64,000 nucleotides of DNA from Streptomyces lomondensis (GCF_014651035.1 NZ_BMWC01000006.1:1-64000), one strand, 5' to 3'; shown: positions 47,521 to 56,584, counted from the stretch's first letter. Made by a program: numbers and translations. Notes: generated from the sequence alone by a model not told the origin.

Positions 47521-48368
47521 ACCGTACGAGCACGGTGAACGGTACGAGCACCGGGACCGGGGACCGTCCCGTGGTCCTCGTCGACGAGCACGCGCGCGCG
47601 TGGAGCCCGGAATCGGCCCGGGCCCGCTTCCGCGCAGGACTGACCGGCCCCACGGCCGGGGTCGCGGCGGGCCACACCCAGGTCAACCTGATCTCGGTGC
47701 CCGCCGACTGGGCCTACGACATGCTGCTGTTCTGCCAGCGCAACCCCAAGCCGTGCCCGGTCCTCGACGTCACGGACGCCGGTTCCTGGACCACCGTGCT
47801 CGCTCAGGGCGCTGATCTGCGCACGGACCTGCCGCGCTACCGGGTGTGGCGGGACGGCGAGCTGGTGGACGAGCCGACGGACGTGCGCGCCCACTGGCGG
47901 GACGACCTGGTGTCGTTCCTGATCGGGTGCAGCTTCACGTTCGAGTGGGCGCTGGGCGAGGCGGGCGTGCCGATCCGCCATCTCGAGCAGGGCCGCAACG
48001 TCCCGATGTACGTGACGAGCCGGCAGTGCCGTCCGGCGGGGCGGCTGCACGGACCGTTGGTGGTGTCGATGCGGCCGGTGCCGCCCCGGCAGCTGGCGGC
48101 GGCGATCCGGGAGAGCAGTCTGCTGCCGGCGGTGCACGGCAGCCCCGTACACTGCGGCGATCCGTCCGGGCTCGGCATCGACGACCTCGGCCGCCCCGAC
48201 TTCGGCGACGCGGTGGACGCCGAGCCGGACGACATCCCGGTGTTCTGGGCCTGCGGGGTGACCCCGCAGGCGGCCGTGATGGCCTCGCGTCCGCCGTTCG
48301 CCCTCACCCACGCACCGGGGCAGATGTTCCTCACCGACGCCCGCGACGAGCAGTACCGCGTGGCCTGA
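47517..48368 (+). CDS. Putative hydro-lyase, DUF1445 (YcsI) family
   Basis: A 283-residue YcsI/DUF1445 protein, recognisable by HTQVNLISVPADWAYDMLLF, CSFTFEWALGEAGVPIRH, VPMYVTSRQCRPAG and the C-terminal FWACGVTPQAAVM...FALTHAPGQMF. Members are usually found beside LamB/YcsF (PxpA) and PxpBC genes and are called putative hydro-lyases or linked to glutamate/oxoproline metabolism. GTG 47517 overlaps the original transporter stop (GTGA). Because of the transporter frameshift, the gene is also in frame with the transporter. The first 20 residues contain a small internal repeat (TSTVNGTST). Confidence 0.88.
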   Translation: MNRTSTVNGTSTGTGDRPVVLVDEHARAWSPESARARFRAGLTGPTAGVAAGHTQVNLISVPADWAYDMLLFCQRNPKPCPVLDVTDAGSWTTVLAQGADLRTDLPRYRVWRDGELVDEPTDVRAHWRDDLVSFLIGCSFTFEWALGEAGVPIRHLEQGRNVPMYVTSRQCRPAGRLHGPLVVSMRPVPPRQLAAAIRESSLLPAVHGSPVHCGDPSGLGIDDLGRPDFGDAVDAEPDDIPVFWACGVTPQAAVMASRPPFALTHAPGQMFLTDARDEQYRVA

Positions 48369-48383
48369 CAGGAGACCCGACTC

Positions 48384-49142
48384 GTGACCTCGATCGACCT
48401 GAACGCCGACCTCGGCGAGGGCTTCGGCCGCTGGCGGCTCACCGACGACGAACGGCTGCTGTCCGTCGTCACCAGCGCCAACGTGGCGTGCGGCTTCCAC
48501 GCCGGGGACGCGGCCACCATGCGCCGGGTGTGCGAGCTGGCGGCCGCGCGCGGGGTCCGGATCGGCGCCCAGGTGTCCTACCGGGACCTGGCCGGGTTCG
48601 GGCGGCGCGCGATGGACGTGCCGCCCGCCGAGCTGGCGGCCGAGGTGGCCTACCAGATCGGCGCCCTGGAGGTGTTCGCGCGCGCGGCGGGCGCCCGCGT
48701 GGCCTACGTCAAACCGCACGGCGCGCTCTACAACCGGGTCGTGCACGACGAGGAGCAGGCCGCCGCGGTCGTCGACGGCGTGCTCCTCGCGGACGCCGCG
48801 CTGCCTGTGCTGGGCCTGCCCGGCTCGCGCCTGCTGGAGCTGGCCGGGAAGGCCGGTCTGCCGGTCGTCACGGAGGCGTTCGCGGACCGCGCCTACACCG
48901 ACGCGGGCACCCTCGTACCCCGCTCCCAGGAGGGCGCCGTGGTCACCGACCCGGAGGCCGTAGTGGAGCGTTCCCTGAGCCTGGCCCGCTCCGGCGAGGT
49001 CACCTCCCACTCGGGGGCGCGGATCGGGGTCCGGGCGCGTTCCCTGTGCCTGCACGGCGACACGCCCGGCGCGGTGGAGCTGGCGCGCCGCGTGCGGGAG
49101 CGGCTGGAGACGTCGGGGATCCGGGTGGAGGCCTTCGCATGA
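48384..49142 (+). CDS. pxpA: 5-oxoprolinase subunit PxpA (LamB/YcsF family)
   Basis: A 252-residue LamB/YcsF protein. DLNADLGEGFGRW at the N-terminus, SANVACGFHAGD, VKPHGALYN and CLHGDTPGA are the family's metal- and substrate-binding motifs. With PxpB and PxpC it forms the ATP-dependent bacterial 5-oxoprolinase that opens 5-oxo-L-proline to glutamate. The start is GTG 48384 after AGGAGACCC; the stop overlaps the pxpB ATG (ATGA). A distinct, single-chain oxoprolinase-like gene lies at 16.3-19.9 kb. Confidence 0.94.
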   Translation: MTSIDLNADLGEGFGRWRLTDDERLLSVVTSANVACGFHAGDAATMRRVCELAAARGVRIGAQVSYRDLAGFGRRAMDVPPAELAAEVAYQIGALEVFARAAGARVAYVKPHGALYNRVVHDEEQAAAVVDGVLLADAALPVLGLPGSRLLELAGKAGLPVVTEAFADRAYTDAGTLVPRSQEGAVVTDPEAVVERSLSLARSGEVTSHSGARIGVRARSLCLHGDTPGAVELARRVRERLETSGIRVEAFA

Positions 49143-49756
49143 AGGTGCTGCCCGTCGGCGAGGACGCGCTGCTCGTCGAGGTCTCCTCGGGCGACGAGGC
49201 CCAGGCCCTGCACGCGGAGCTGCTGCGCCGCCGCGCGGAGGGCTCGCTGTCGGTCCGCGAGATCGTCCCCGCGGCCCGCACGGTCCTCCTCGACGGGCTC
49301 GACTCCCCCGCGCGGCTGGCCGCCGAACTGACCGCCACCGAGCTGCCGCCCGTCCCGCCACGCGCGCGTGAGGTGGTCGAGATCCCGGTGCGCTACGACG
49401 GCCCGGACCTGGCCGACGTCGCCGCGCACTGGGGCGTGCCGGAGCGGGAGGTCGCCCGCATCCACACCGAGACCGAGTTCCGGGTCGCCTTCTGCGGCTT
49501 CGCGCCCGGCTTCGGCTACCTCACCGGCCTGCCGCCGCGCTACGACGTCCCGCGCCGGGGCACCCCGCGCACGGCCGTCCCGGCGGGGTCGGTGGCGCTG
49601 GCGGGCCCGTACACGGGCGTGTACCCGCGCTCCTCGCCGGGGGGCTGGCAGCTGATCGGCACGACGGACGCCGTGCTGTGGGACCACGCGCGCGTGCCGG
49701 CGGCGCTGTTGTCGCCGGGCACGCGCGTGCGGTTCGTCCCCGAGGCGGGCCCATGA
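49139..49756 (+). CDS. pxpB: 5-oxoprolinase subunit PxpB (KipI-like)
   Basis: A 205-residue KipI/PxpB-type carboxyltransferase-domain protein. EIPVRYDGPDLADVA, FCGFAPGFGYLTGLP, VPRRGTPRTAVPAGSVA and YPRSSPGGWQLIG are signature stretches. It starts with ATG overlapping the pxpA stop and ends overlapping pxpC, so the three subunits are tightly coupled. It is a normal-length family member. Confidence 0.94.
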   Translation: MKVLPVGEDALLVEVSSGDEAQALHAELLRRRAEGSLSVREIVPAARTVLLDGLDSPARLAAELTATELPPVPPRAREVVEIPVRYDGPDLADVAAHWGVPEREVARIHTETEFRVAFCGFAPGFGYLTGLPPRYDVPRRGTPRTAVPAGSVALAGPYTGVYPRSSPGGWQLIGTTDAVLWDHARVPAALLSPGTRVRFVPEAGP

Positions 49757-50631
49757 CGGATCGCGCGCTCGTCGTCGTACGGTCCGGCGCCCTGACCACC
49801 GTGCAGGACCGGGGCCGCCCCGGGCACGCCCACCTCGGGGTGCCCCGCTCCGGGGCGCTGGACGGGCCGGCCGCGGACCTCGTCAACCGGCTGGCCGGCA
49901 ACCCGTCCGGGACGGCCGTGCTGGAGACGACCCTCAACGGCTGTGCCGTGCGGCCCCGATCGGCCGTCACCGTGGCGGTGGCGGGCGCGCCCTGCCGGGT
50001 CACGGTGGACGGACGGCCCGTGGCCTGGGGCGCGCCGGTGCGCGTGCCCGCCGGGGCGCTGTTGGACGTCGGGCCCGCCGTGTCGGGCGTCCGCGCCTAC
50101 GTGGGTGTCTCCGGGGGGATCGCCGTCGAGCCCGTGCTCGGCAGCCGCTCGACCGACCTGCTGTCGGGGCTCGGCCCGCCCCCTCTGACGGACGGCACGG
50201 TGCTGCCGCTGGGCCGGCCGACCGGCGTGCACGCGCGCGTGGACGTCGCCCCGCAGCCGGCGCCACCGGCCGAGCTGGTCCTGCGGGTCACGCTCGGCCC
50301 GCGCGACGGCTGGTTCACGCCGGAGGCCATACGCGCCTTCCTCTCGGGCACCTACCGGGTGTCCGCCGCGAGCAACCGCATCGGCCTGCGCACGGAGGGA
50401 CCCGCCCTGGAGCGGGCCCAGGCCGGGGAACTGCCCAGCGAGGGCATGGTGCTGGGAGCCGTCCAGGTTCCGCCCGACGGCAGGCCGGTGGTGTTCCTGG
50501 CCGACCATCCGACCACCGGGGGCTATCCGGTGATCGCGGTGGTCCGCGCCGCCGACCTCCCGGCCGCCGCCCAGGCGGTTCCCGGCACACCGGTGCGTTT
50601 CGTGGCGGTGCGGCGCCTCCGGGTGTGCTGA
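49753..50631 (+). CDS. pxpC: 5-oxoprolinase subunit PxpC (biotin-dependent carboxyltransferase family)
   Basis: A 292-residue KipA/PxpC protein. TTVQDRGRPGHAHLGVPRSG, LETTLNGC, AYVGVSGGIAVEPVLGS and SNRIGLRTEGP are typical. The ATG at 49753 overlaps the pxpB stop (ATGA). It completes the PxpABC complex and ends the operon 27 bp before the stop of the convergent SGNH hydrolase gene. Confidence 0.94.
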   Translation: MTDRALVVVRSGALTTVQDRGRPGHAHLGVPRSGALDGPAADLVNRLAGNPSGTAVLETTLNGCAVRPRSAVTVAVAGAPCRVTVDGRPVAWGAPVRVPAGALLDVGPAVSGVRAYVGVSGGIAVEPVLGSRSTDLLSGLGPPPLTDGTVLPLGRPTGVHARVDVAPQPAPPAELVLRVTLGPRDGWFTPEAIRAFLSGTYRVSAASNRIGLRTEGPALERAQAGELPSEGMVLGAVQVPPDGRPVVFLADHPTTGGYPVIAVVRAADLPAAAQAVPGTPVRFVAVRRLRVC

Positions 50632-50658
50632 CCGAACAGACAGCGGGCTCTGCCCCTG

Positions 50659-51543
50659 TCAGGCCGCGTCCGGTTGTTCCGCCACCGAGAGCGCGGCGAG
50701 GGCCGCCGACACCGCCGCGGAGGCCCTCAGGTCGAGCCGGGCGCTCGTGCCCCGGGCGCGGTGCCGGAGTTCGTCGGCGGCGAGGGTCAGGAGCTGGGGC
50801 AGCAGGTCGGTGCACCGGCGGGCCACCCAGCCGGTACCGGCCGTGGCCAGCCACCACAGGCTCGCCGTCCTGGTCGGGGCGGGGAACTCCGGCTCGGGCG
50901 AGGGCGCGGGCCCGGTCGCGAGGCCGTGCTCGGCGAGCAGTGCGTGGAAGCGCAGGGCCAGCTGCCGGTGCCCGCGCTCTCCGGGGTGGAGCCGGTCCGC
51001 GCTCCACAGGGCGCGGTCGGTGATCCAGTCGCCCTCACAGGCGTGCAGGTGCAGGGCCCCGTACCGGTCGGACAGGGCGTGCACCACGGTGTTCACGGCC
51101 CGTTGCCGCCGGGCCAGGGGGTGGGCCAGGGCCCCCGGCAGGCCGAGCATCGCGCCCGGGTCGGGCAGGCAGGCGGTGAGCAGGACCGCGCCCCGCTCGG
51201 TGAAGGCCGCGTACACCCGGTCGAGCCGGGCGGCCACGGCCTGGATGTCGAAGGTGCAGCGCAGGGTGTCGTTGACGCCGATGACGACGGACACGAGGTC
51301 GGGCCGCAGCTCCAGCGCGGCGGGGAGCTGCCGCTCCAGCACGTCCCGGGTCTGCGATCCGCTCACCGCCAGGTTGGTGAAACGCGCAGGCCCCTCGGTG
51401 AGCCCGGCGGCGAGCAGCGCGGCCCAGCCGCGCCACCCGTCACCGACGGGGTCGCCCACGCCCTCGGTCAGCGAGTCGCCGAGGGCCACGAACCTCGGGG
51501 GCCCGTCGAAGCGCCCGGGCCCCTCGCACCGCGCGGGTCTCAT
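50659..51543 (-). CDS. SGNH/GDSL-family hydrolase
   Basis: A 294-residue esterase/lipase-fold protein. Block I is FVALGDSLTEGVGD with the nucleophile serine near residue 24, block III is VIGVND, and block V is ADRLHPGERGH. There is no clear signal peptide. The C-terminal 80 residues after the catalytic domain are Ala/Pro/Arg rich and end in a short helical stretch. It is the last gene of a three-gene minus-strand operon with two GT4 glycosyltransferases and overlaps the preceding gene by 4 bp. Removal of an acyl group from a glycoconjugate would fit the neighbourhood but is inference. Confidence 0.87.
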   Translation of the reverse strand: MRPARCEGPGRFDGPPRFVALGDSLTEGVGDPVGDGWRGWAALLAAGLTEGPARFTNLAVSGSQTRDVLERQLPAALELRPDLVSVVIGVNDTLRCTFDIQAVAARLDRVYAAFTERGAVLLTACLPDPGAMLGLPGALAHPLARRQRAVNTVVHALSDRYGALHLHACEGDWITDRALWSADRLHPGERGHRQLALRFHALLAEHGLATGPAPSPEPEFPAPTRTASLWWLATAGTGWVARRCTDLLPQLLTLAADELRHRARGTSARLDLRASAAVSAALAALSVAEQPDAA

Positions 51544-52727
51544 GCCACGCCTCCGGGCACGTACGGACGCACGGGGACGGCCGCGTCATGCGCGGCGAGG
51601 AAGGCGTCGACCGCCGCGTTCCAGCCGAAGCACTCCGCACGCGCGCGTGCCGCCTCGCGCCGGTCCGCCTCCGGGCGTTCCAGCAGCAGGTCCACGGCGT
51701 CCGCGAAGGCGTCCCCGTGGTCCGCGGCGACGGCTCCGGCGGAGCCGATCACCTCCGGCAGCGCGGACGACGCGCTCGCCACCACGGGCGTGCCGCACGC
51801 CATGGACTCCAGCGCGGCGAGCCCGAAGGTCTCGGCGGGCCCGGGCGCCACCGCCACGTCGGCGGACGCCTGCAGAGCGCCGAGCAGCCCGCGGTCGGAG
51901 ACGTGCCCGAGGAAGGTGACCGGCAGGCCGCTCTCGCGGGCCCGCTGTTCGAGCCGGGCGCGCAGCGGACCGTCCCCGGCCACCACCAGCACCGCCCGCC
52001 GTCCGCGCCGCCGCAGCGCCTCCAGGGCGTCCAGCGCCGTACCGGGCCGCTTCTCCACGGACAGCCGCGAGCACATCACGAGCAGCGTCTCGTCCACGCG
52101 CGCGTGCCGCGCCCGCACCTCCGGGTCGTGCAGGGCGGGGTGCCGCTGCACCAGGTCGACGCCGAGCGGGGCCCGGACGACGTTGCGTGCCCCGATCCGC
52201 ACGAACTCCCGCTCGGCGAACTCGGTCGTGCACACCACGCGCGCGTAGGTGTGGGCCGTACGCACGTTGAGGGCGTCCGCGGCCCGCCGGGCGGCCCCCT
52301 CGGGCAGGCCCCAGGTGCGCAGCACGCCGTCGGCGGTCTCGTGGGAGACCATCACGGCCGGGACCCGGGCGCGCCGCGCCCACTTGCCGGTCCACCTGAG
52401 GGTCGTCCGGTCGGACACCTCCAGCCGGTCCGGCGCCAGCTCCTCCAGCAGCCGGGCCACCCGCCGCTTGTCGGCGAGGACGCGGTAGCCGCCGGTGCCG
52501 GGCAGCAGCGGCCCGGGCAGGGTGATCACCCGTCCCTGCTCGGTCTCCTGGTCGGTCATCCGCTCGCCGGGGATCACGAGGACGGGCTCATGGCCCGCCG
52601 CCTTGAAGCCCTTGCCGAGTTCGCGCAGCGCGGTGCGCAGCCCGCCGGACGCGGGCGCGACGAAGTTGGCGAGCCGGACGATCCGCAGCGACTGGCGGCT
52701 GCTGCCGCCCGCACGGGAGTCACTCAT
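51540..52727 (-). CDS. GT4 family glycosyltransferase (PimB-like)
   Basis: A 395-residue GT-B retaining glycosyltransferase. The N-terminal domain contains GGLRTALRELGKGFKAAGHE. The C-terminal donor domain shows VEKRPGTALDALEALRRRG, VAGDGPLRARLE and the E-x7-E motif in AETFGLAALESMACGTPVV. It resembles mannosyltransferases acting on phosphatidylinositol or lipid carriers (PimB/MgtA group). It overlaps the upstream glycosyltransferase and the downstream hydrolase by 4 bp each. Confidence 0.88.
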   Translation of the reverse strand: MSDSRAGGSSRQSLRIVRLANFVAPASGGLRTALRELGKGFKAAGHEPVLVIPGERMTDQETEQGRVITLPGPLLPGTGGYRVLADKRRVARLLEELAPDRLEVSDRTTLRWTGKWARRARVPAVMVSHETADGVLRTWGLPEGAARRAADALNVRTAHTYARVVCTTEFAEREFVRIGARNVVRAPLGVDLVQRHPALHDPEVRARHARVDETLLVMCSRLSVEKRPGTALDALEALRRRGRRAVLVVAGDGPLRARLEQRARESGLPVTFLGHVSDRGLLGALQASADVAVAPGPAETFGLAALESMACGTPVVASASSALPEVIGSAGAVAADHGDAFADAVDLLLERPEADRREAARARAECFGWNAAVDAFLAAHDAAVPVRPYVPGGVA

Positions 52728-53854
52728 GCCGCCACCGCCGTCCTGCGCCCGGCGAGCACGTTCGCGTAGTGCCCGATCAGCTGGTCGCCGACGGCCGCCC
52801 AGGTGCGGCCCTCGACGGTGGCCCGCCCGGCGGCGCCGAAGGCGGTCCGCAGCCCGGGGTCGGCGGCCAGGGCGCGCACCGCGTCCCGGACGGCGGTCGC
52901 GTCGCGCGGCGGCACCAGCAGCCCGGTGTGCCCGTGCGCGACCAGGTCCAGCGGTCCGCCCGCGGCGGGCGCCACGACGGGCAGGCCGCTGGCCATGGCC
53001 TCCTGGACCGTCTGGCAGAAGGTCTCGAAGGGGCCCGTGTGCGCGAAGACGTCGAACGAGGCGAAGACCCGGGCGAGGTCGTCACCGGTGCGCCGGCCGA
53101 GGAAGACGGCGCCGGGCAGCGCCTGCTCCAGGCCGGGCCGGCTGGGGCCGTCGCCGACGACCACGACCCGGACGCCCTCCAGGCCGCAGACACCGGCGAG
53201 GAGTTCGACCTGCTTCTCGGGGGCGAGCCGGCCGACGTAGCCGACGATCAGCTCTCCGTTCGGGGCGAGTTCGCGGCGCAGGGCCTCGTCGCGGCGGTCG
53301 GGCCGGAACCGTTCGGTGTCCACGCCGCGCTGCCACAGCTTGACCCGGGGCACGCCGTGCGTCTCCAGGTCGTGCAGCGAGGCGCTGGACGGGGCGAGGG
53401 TGAGGTCGGCGGCGCCGTGGACGGAGCGGATGCGCCGCCAGGCGGCGGCCTCTCCGGCGCCCATGTAGGTGCGGGCGTATCCGGCCAGGTCGGTCTGGTA
53501 GACGGCGACGGCGGGGATGCCGAGCCGGGCGGCGGCTGCCATGCCGCGCACGCCGAGGACGAAGGGGCTGGCCAGGTGGACGACATCGGGGCGGTGCTCG
53601 ATGAGGGTGGCGGCCAGGCGCCGGCTGGGCAGGGCGACGCGGACCTGGGGGTAGCCGGGGAGCGGGAGGGAGGGGACATGGACGACGGGGCACGGCGCCT
53701 GGGCGGCGTGCAGCTTGTTCCCGGGTGCGGGGGCCGGGGCGACGACGACGGGGTCGTGACCGCGCTCGACGAGGTGCCGGGCGGTCTGGAGCGCGCAGTG
53801 GGCCACGCCGTTCACGTCGGGGGGAAAGGATTCGGTCACGATGACGACACGCAT
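52724..53854 (-). CDS. GT4 family glycosyltransferase (MgtA-like mannosyltransferase)
   Basis: A 376-residue GT4 enzyme. ESFPPDVNGVAHCALQTARH at the N-terminus, GYVGRLAPEKQVELLAG, VVVGDGPSRPGLE and the E-x7-E motif in FETFCQTVQEAMASGLPVVAP are clear. It resembles the GDP-mannose-dependent alpha-mannosyltransferase MgtA/GtfB of actinomycetes. First gene of the operon; it may act in sequence with the next glycosyltransferase to mannosylate a glycolipid at the inner face of the membrane. The acceptor is unknown. The 184 bp upstream show nothing definite. Confidence 0.88.
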   Translation of the reverse strand: MRVVIVTESFPPDVNGVAHCALQTARHLVERGHDPVVVAPAPAPGNKLHAAQAPCPVVHVPSLPLPGYPQVRVALPSRRLAATLIEHRPDVVHLASPFVLGVRGMAAAARLGIPAVAVYQTDLAGYARTYMGAGEAAAWRRIRSVHGAADLTLAPSSASLHDLETHGVPRVKLWQRGVDTERFRPDRRDEALRRELAPNGELIVGYVGRLAPEKQVELLAGVCGLEGVRVVVVGDGPSRPGLEQALPGAVFLGRRTGDDLARVFASFDVFAHTGPFETFCQTVQEAMASGLPVVAPAAGGPLDLVAHGHTGLLVPPRDATAVRDAVRALAADPGLRTAFGAAGRATVEGRTWAAVGDQLIGHYANVLAGRRTAVAA

Positions 53855-54038
53855 ACCCGAGTTGTCGCCGTGCCGGACGTGGGCGCGTCAACGTGGATCT
53901 TTCCGGACGAGGAACGTCCTATGAGCGTTCTGAGGCGCACCCGCGCAGGCCAGGCGGTGTACATGCCCTCCTGACCCGCGAGTCACCCCATGTTCACCTG
54001 CGCGGCCTGATTCCGCCCTGGTGTTCTCGCGCAAGGGG

Positions 54039-55457
54039 TCACACTGCGGTCTCCTCGGGACCGATCCGGCTGCGTACGGCCGTCTGCACCTCGGCCTCCT
54101 CGGCCGGGTCGGCGGCGAGCCGGCGCAAGCGCTCGACGACGCGGGTGTCGCCGGTCTCGGCATGCCGGGCGGCGAGTTCCCGGGTGGTCTCCTCGCAGTC
54201 CCACAGGCACTCGACGGCGAAGCCGGTGGCGAAGGAGGGGTCGGTGGCGGCGAGGGCCCGGGCGGCCCGGCCGCGCAGATGGGAGGAGGCGGTCTCACGG
54301 TAGACGTGGCGGAGCACGGGTGCGGCGCAGGCGATGCCGAGCCGTCCGGTGCCGTCGACGAGCGTCCACAGGGTCGGTGCGTCGGGGCCTTCGCCCCGTA
54401 CGGCCTCCCGTAGCGCCGCGAGGACCAGGTCGCGGTCCTGCGTTCCGCCCCGGCAGGCGAGGAGGCGTCCGGCGGCGGCGCCCAGCGCGTCCGGCCGCCG
54501 GGCCCAGCCGCGGGCCCGGTCGATGGCGGCGAGGGAGCGCATGCGTTCGAAGGCGTCGACGGCGGCGTCCACGACGAGCGTCGAGCCGGTGGCCACGGCG
54601 TCCTCGATCAGGCCGAGGGCGTCGGGATCGTTGCCGTCGGCGAGGTAGCGCAGGGCCGTGCACCGCGCCCCGTCGGTGCCGTCCTTGGCGGCCTGGACGA
54701 TCTCGGCCCGGTCCTCGGGCCCCGCCACGGCCGTGAGGCAGCGGGCGGCCGGGACATGGAGTGCCGCGCCCCGCTCGATGCCCTGCTGGGCCCATGCGAA
54801 GACGGCCTGCACGCTCCACCCGGGGCGGGGCCCGGTGGGTCGCATCTGCCGCTGCCAGCGGTCGAAACAGCCGGATTCATGGGCGGCACGCACGCGCGTG
54901 GCGACCGATTCGCGCGGGTCCTCCGCCCACAGCCGCCACGGCCGGGGCTCGAAGGCGTCGCGGACGACGGCGGCCAGCTCGGCGTCGCCCTCCGGATCGG
55001 CCGGGAAGCGCGCGAGGACGGGCGCGGCGAGGGCGCGCAGGCCCGCGTCGTCGTCCCTGAGGGCGAGCTCGTCGAGGGCCCAGGCCCAGTTGGAGCCGTG
55101 GGCGGCGTACCTGCGCAGCAGTTCGAGCGCGTCCCGCCTGCCGTAGGAGGCGAGGTGCCCTAGGACGGCGAGGGCGAGGCCGGTGCGCGACTCGTCCGTG
55201 TCGAGGATGTCCTCGGCGTCGAAGAGATGGGCCTCGATCTCGTCCAGCTCGCCGTTCAGGTCGAGGTAGAGGCGGGCGTAGTAGAGGGAGCGGTTCTCCA
55301 CCTGCCAGTCGTGGCGGGGATCGCGCAGCACGCAGTGGTTCAACGCCGCGAGCGCCTCGGGGCGCGGGGCGGTGAGCGCGTGCAGTGTGCCGTCGCCGCG
55401 GCCCCGCTGGAGCAGGCCGAGCAGCGTACCGCTGGGCGCTATGACCGGATCGAACAT
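54039..55457 (-). CDS. HEAT-repeat domain protein
   Basis: A 472-residue, entirely helical protein with at least five HEAT/armadillo-like repeats. Examples are ARCTALRYLADGNDPDALGL, VVDAAVDAFERMRSLAAIDR and SSHLRGRAARALAATDP. It has no catalytic motif, signal peptide or membrane segment. Start ATG 55457 has GAGG nine bases upstream; a GTG five codons earlier does not. Such repeats usually serve as protein-binding scaffolds. The gene stands alone between the glycosyltransferase operon and the ankyrin gene. Confidence 0.85.
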   Translation of the reverse strand: MFDPVIAPSGTLLGLLQRGRGDGTLHALTAPRPEALAALNHCVLRDPRHDWQVENRSLYYARLYLDLNGELDEIEAHLFDAEDILDTDESRTGLALAVLGHLASYGRRDALELLRRYAAHGSNWAWALDELALRDDDAGLRALAAPVLARFPADPEGDAELAAVVRDAFEPRPWRLWAEDPRESVATRVRAAHESGCFDRWQRQMRPTGPRPGWSVQAVFAWAQQGIERGAALHVPAARCLTAVAGPEDRAEIVQAAKDGTDGARCTALRYLADGNDPDALGLIEDAVATGSTLVVDAAVDAFERMRSLAAIDRARGWARRPDALGAAAGRLLACRGGTQDRDLVLAALREAVRGEGPDAPTLWTLVDGTGRLGIACAAPVLRHVYRETASSHLRGRAARALAATDPSFATGFAVECLWDCEETTRELAARHAETGDTRVVERLRRLAADPAEEAEVQTAVRSRIGPEETAV

Positions 55458-55472
55458 GGGAAACAGCCTCAC

Positions 55473-55757
55473 ATCAAGCGTCGACGCAACCGGGGACGTG
55501 TACTACCTGGCCGCGTGACGACACGTCGGAGTGCCCGCCGTTTCCTGCTTGCTGTAGACCATCTTCCTCTGCCTCTCGTCGGTGGCCCTTGCGGACCGCG
55601 TCACGGCCCGCGCGGTGCGGCAACACCTGCCCAACCATCACGTCCGTGAACCACGTCGTCATGATGACTCGGCACTTACACCTGCCGCGACCGAAATTTC
55701 GGCGGCCCTTTACCGCCTCCCCCGTTTTGTTAGTCGTTCCAGGTCAGACTGCTCGGC
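55473..55757. promoter_or_regulatory. Intergenic region with AT-rich palindrome
   Basis: 285 bp between the HEAT and ankyrin genes, both on the minus strand. It contains a perfect 12-bp palindrome CCGAAATTTCGG at 55691-55702, which stands out in this GC-rich DNA. The right part probably includes the end of the ankyrin transcript; the left part the HEAT gene promoter. No gene is seen. Confidence 0.4.
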
Positions 55758-56150
55758 TCAGTGCTCGCCGAACAGTTCGAGCAGTTCCGTCCGGCCGAAC
55801 ATCCGGGCGGTGTCGACGGCCGAGGGCGTGCCGGCGGACGGGTCGGCGCCGCCCTCCAGGAGGGCCTTGACGACCTCCGTCTCGCCCTTGAACGCCGCTC
55901 CCGCGAGCGGGGTCTGGCCTCGGTCGTTCACCCGGTCGCCCTCGGCGCCGCGGGCGAGCAGCGCGCGCACCGCGTCGGAGTGGCCGTGGTAGGCGGCGAG
56001 CATCACGAGCGAGTCGCCGCGGTCGTTGGTGAGGTTGGCCGGAACACCCGCGTCGACGTACGCCACGAGGGCCTCGGTCTGTCCCCGCCGGGCCAGATCG
56101 AAGATCTTGGTCGCCAGCTCCACGACCTCGGGGTCGGGGACTTCGGTCAT
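55758..56150 (-). CDS. Ankyrin-repeat protein
   Basis: A 130-residue protein made almost entirely of three ankyrin repeats: RGDSLVMLAAYHGHSDAVRA, RGQTPLAGAAFKGETEVVKA and a weaker one at GTPSAVDTARMFGRTELLE. The N-terminal helix DPEVVELATKIFDLARRGQ caps it. It is soluble and presumably a protein-binding adaptor. Full length; ATG 56150. Confidence 0.9.
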   Translation of the reverse strand: MTEVPDPEVVELATKIFDLARRGQTEALVAYVDAGVPANLTNDRGDSLVMLAAYHGHSDAVRALLARGAEGDRVNDRGQTPLAGAAFKGETEVVKALLEGGADPSAGTPSAVDTARMFGRTELLELFGEH

Positions 56151-56389
56151 CGGACGGACCGCCTCTCCAGTGCGCAGCGTCGGGTGCGTACGCCTGCGCG
56201 TGCCGCAGCCGTACGGGTGAATCGCCAGGGTACTGGCTCGCGCGGCACATGACCCGATGTGCCCGAGGTAAAGATCACTGCAGGGAAAATAGTCCGAATT
56301 TCACCCAGTTGCACCTTTTATCGTATGGATACATGCTGTGAGCCTGGAAGTACTCATGGTGACTGTCCCCGCGAACCAGGAGATCTCAA
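56151..56389. promoter_or_regulatory. Divergent promoter region before the small membrane protein
   Basis: 239 bp. The right part (56280-56345) is strongly A+T enriched, with TTGCAC at 56309-56314 followed by a TATC/GATA stretch, and probably holds the promoter of the 56390-58367 operon. No reliable -10 box can be fixed. Confidence 0.4.
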
Positions 56390-56584
56390 ATGATCCTCTC
56401 CATCTCAGGCGTGGTCCTGCTCGGCATCGTCGTCTTCATCTTCCTCCGCAAGGACGGACTGAAGGCCTCGCACGCCGTGGTCGCCATGCTGTTCGGCTTC
56501 TACCTGGCGAGCACGGCCATCGCCCCGAGCATCAAGGCGGGCGGCGAGAGCCTGGCGAGCCTCCTGGGCGGGATCAGGTTCTGA
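56390..56584 (+). CDS. Small two-helix membrane protein
   Basis: A 64-residue protein with two hydrophobic helices (ISGVVLLGIVVFIFL and AVVAMLFGFYLASTAIA) separated by RKDGLKASH. Preceded by CCAGGAGATCTCAA. I recall near-identical small proteins next to FtsK/SpoIIIE-like genes in many Streptomyces, and here too such a gene follows after 52 bp. It is likely to be a membrane partner of that protein. Too short for firm family assignment. Confidence 0.82.
   Translation: MILSISGVVLLGIVVFIFLRKDGLKASHAVVAMLFGFYLASTAIAPSIKAGGESLASLLGGIRF

Noticed and set aside
50636..50658. Terminator between pxpC and the SGNH hydrolase gene
   Set aside because: The inverted repeat around GACAG/CTGTC is imperfect and too short to call.
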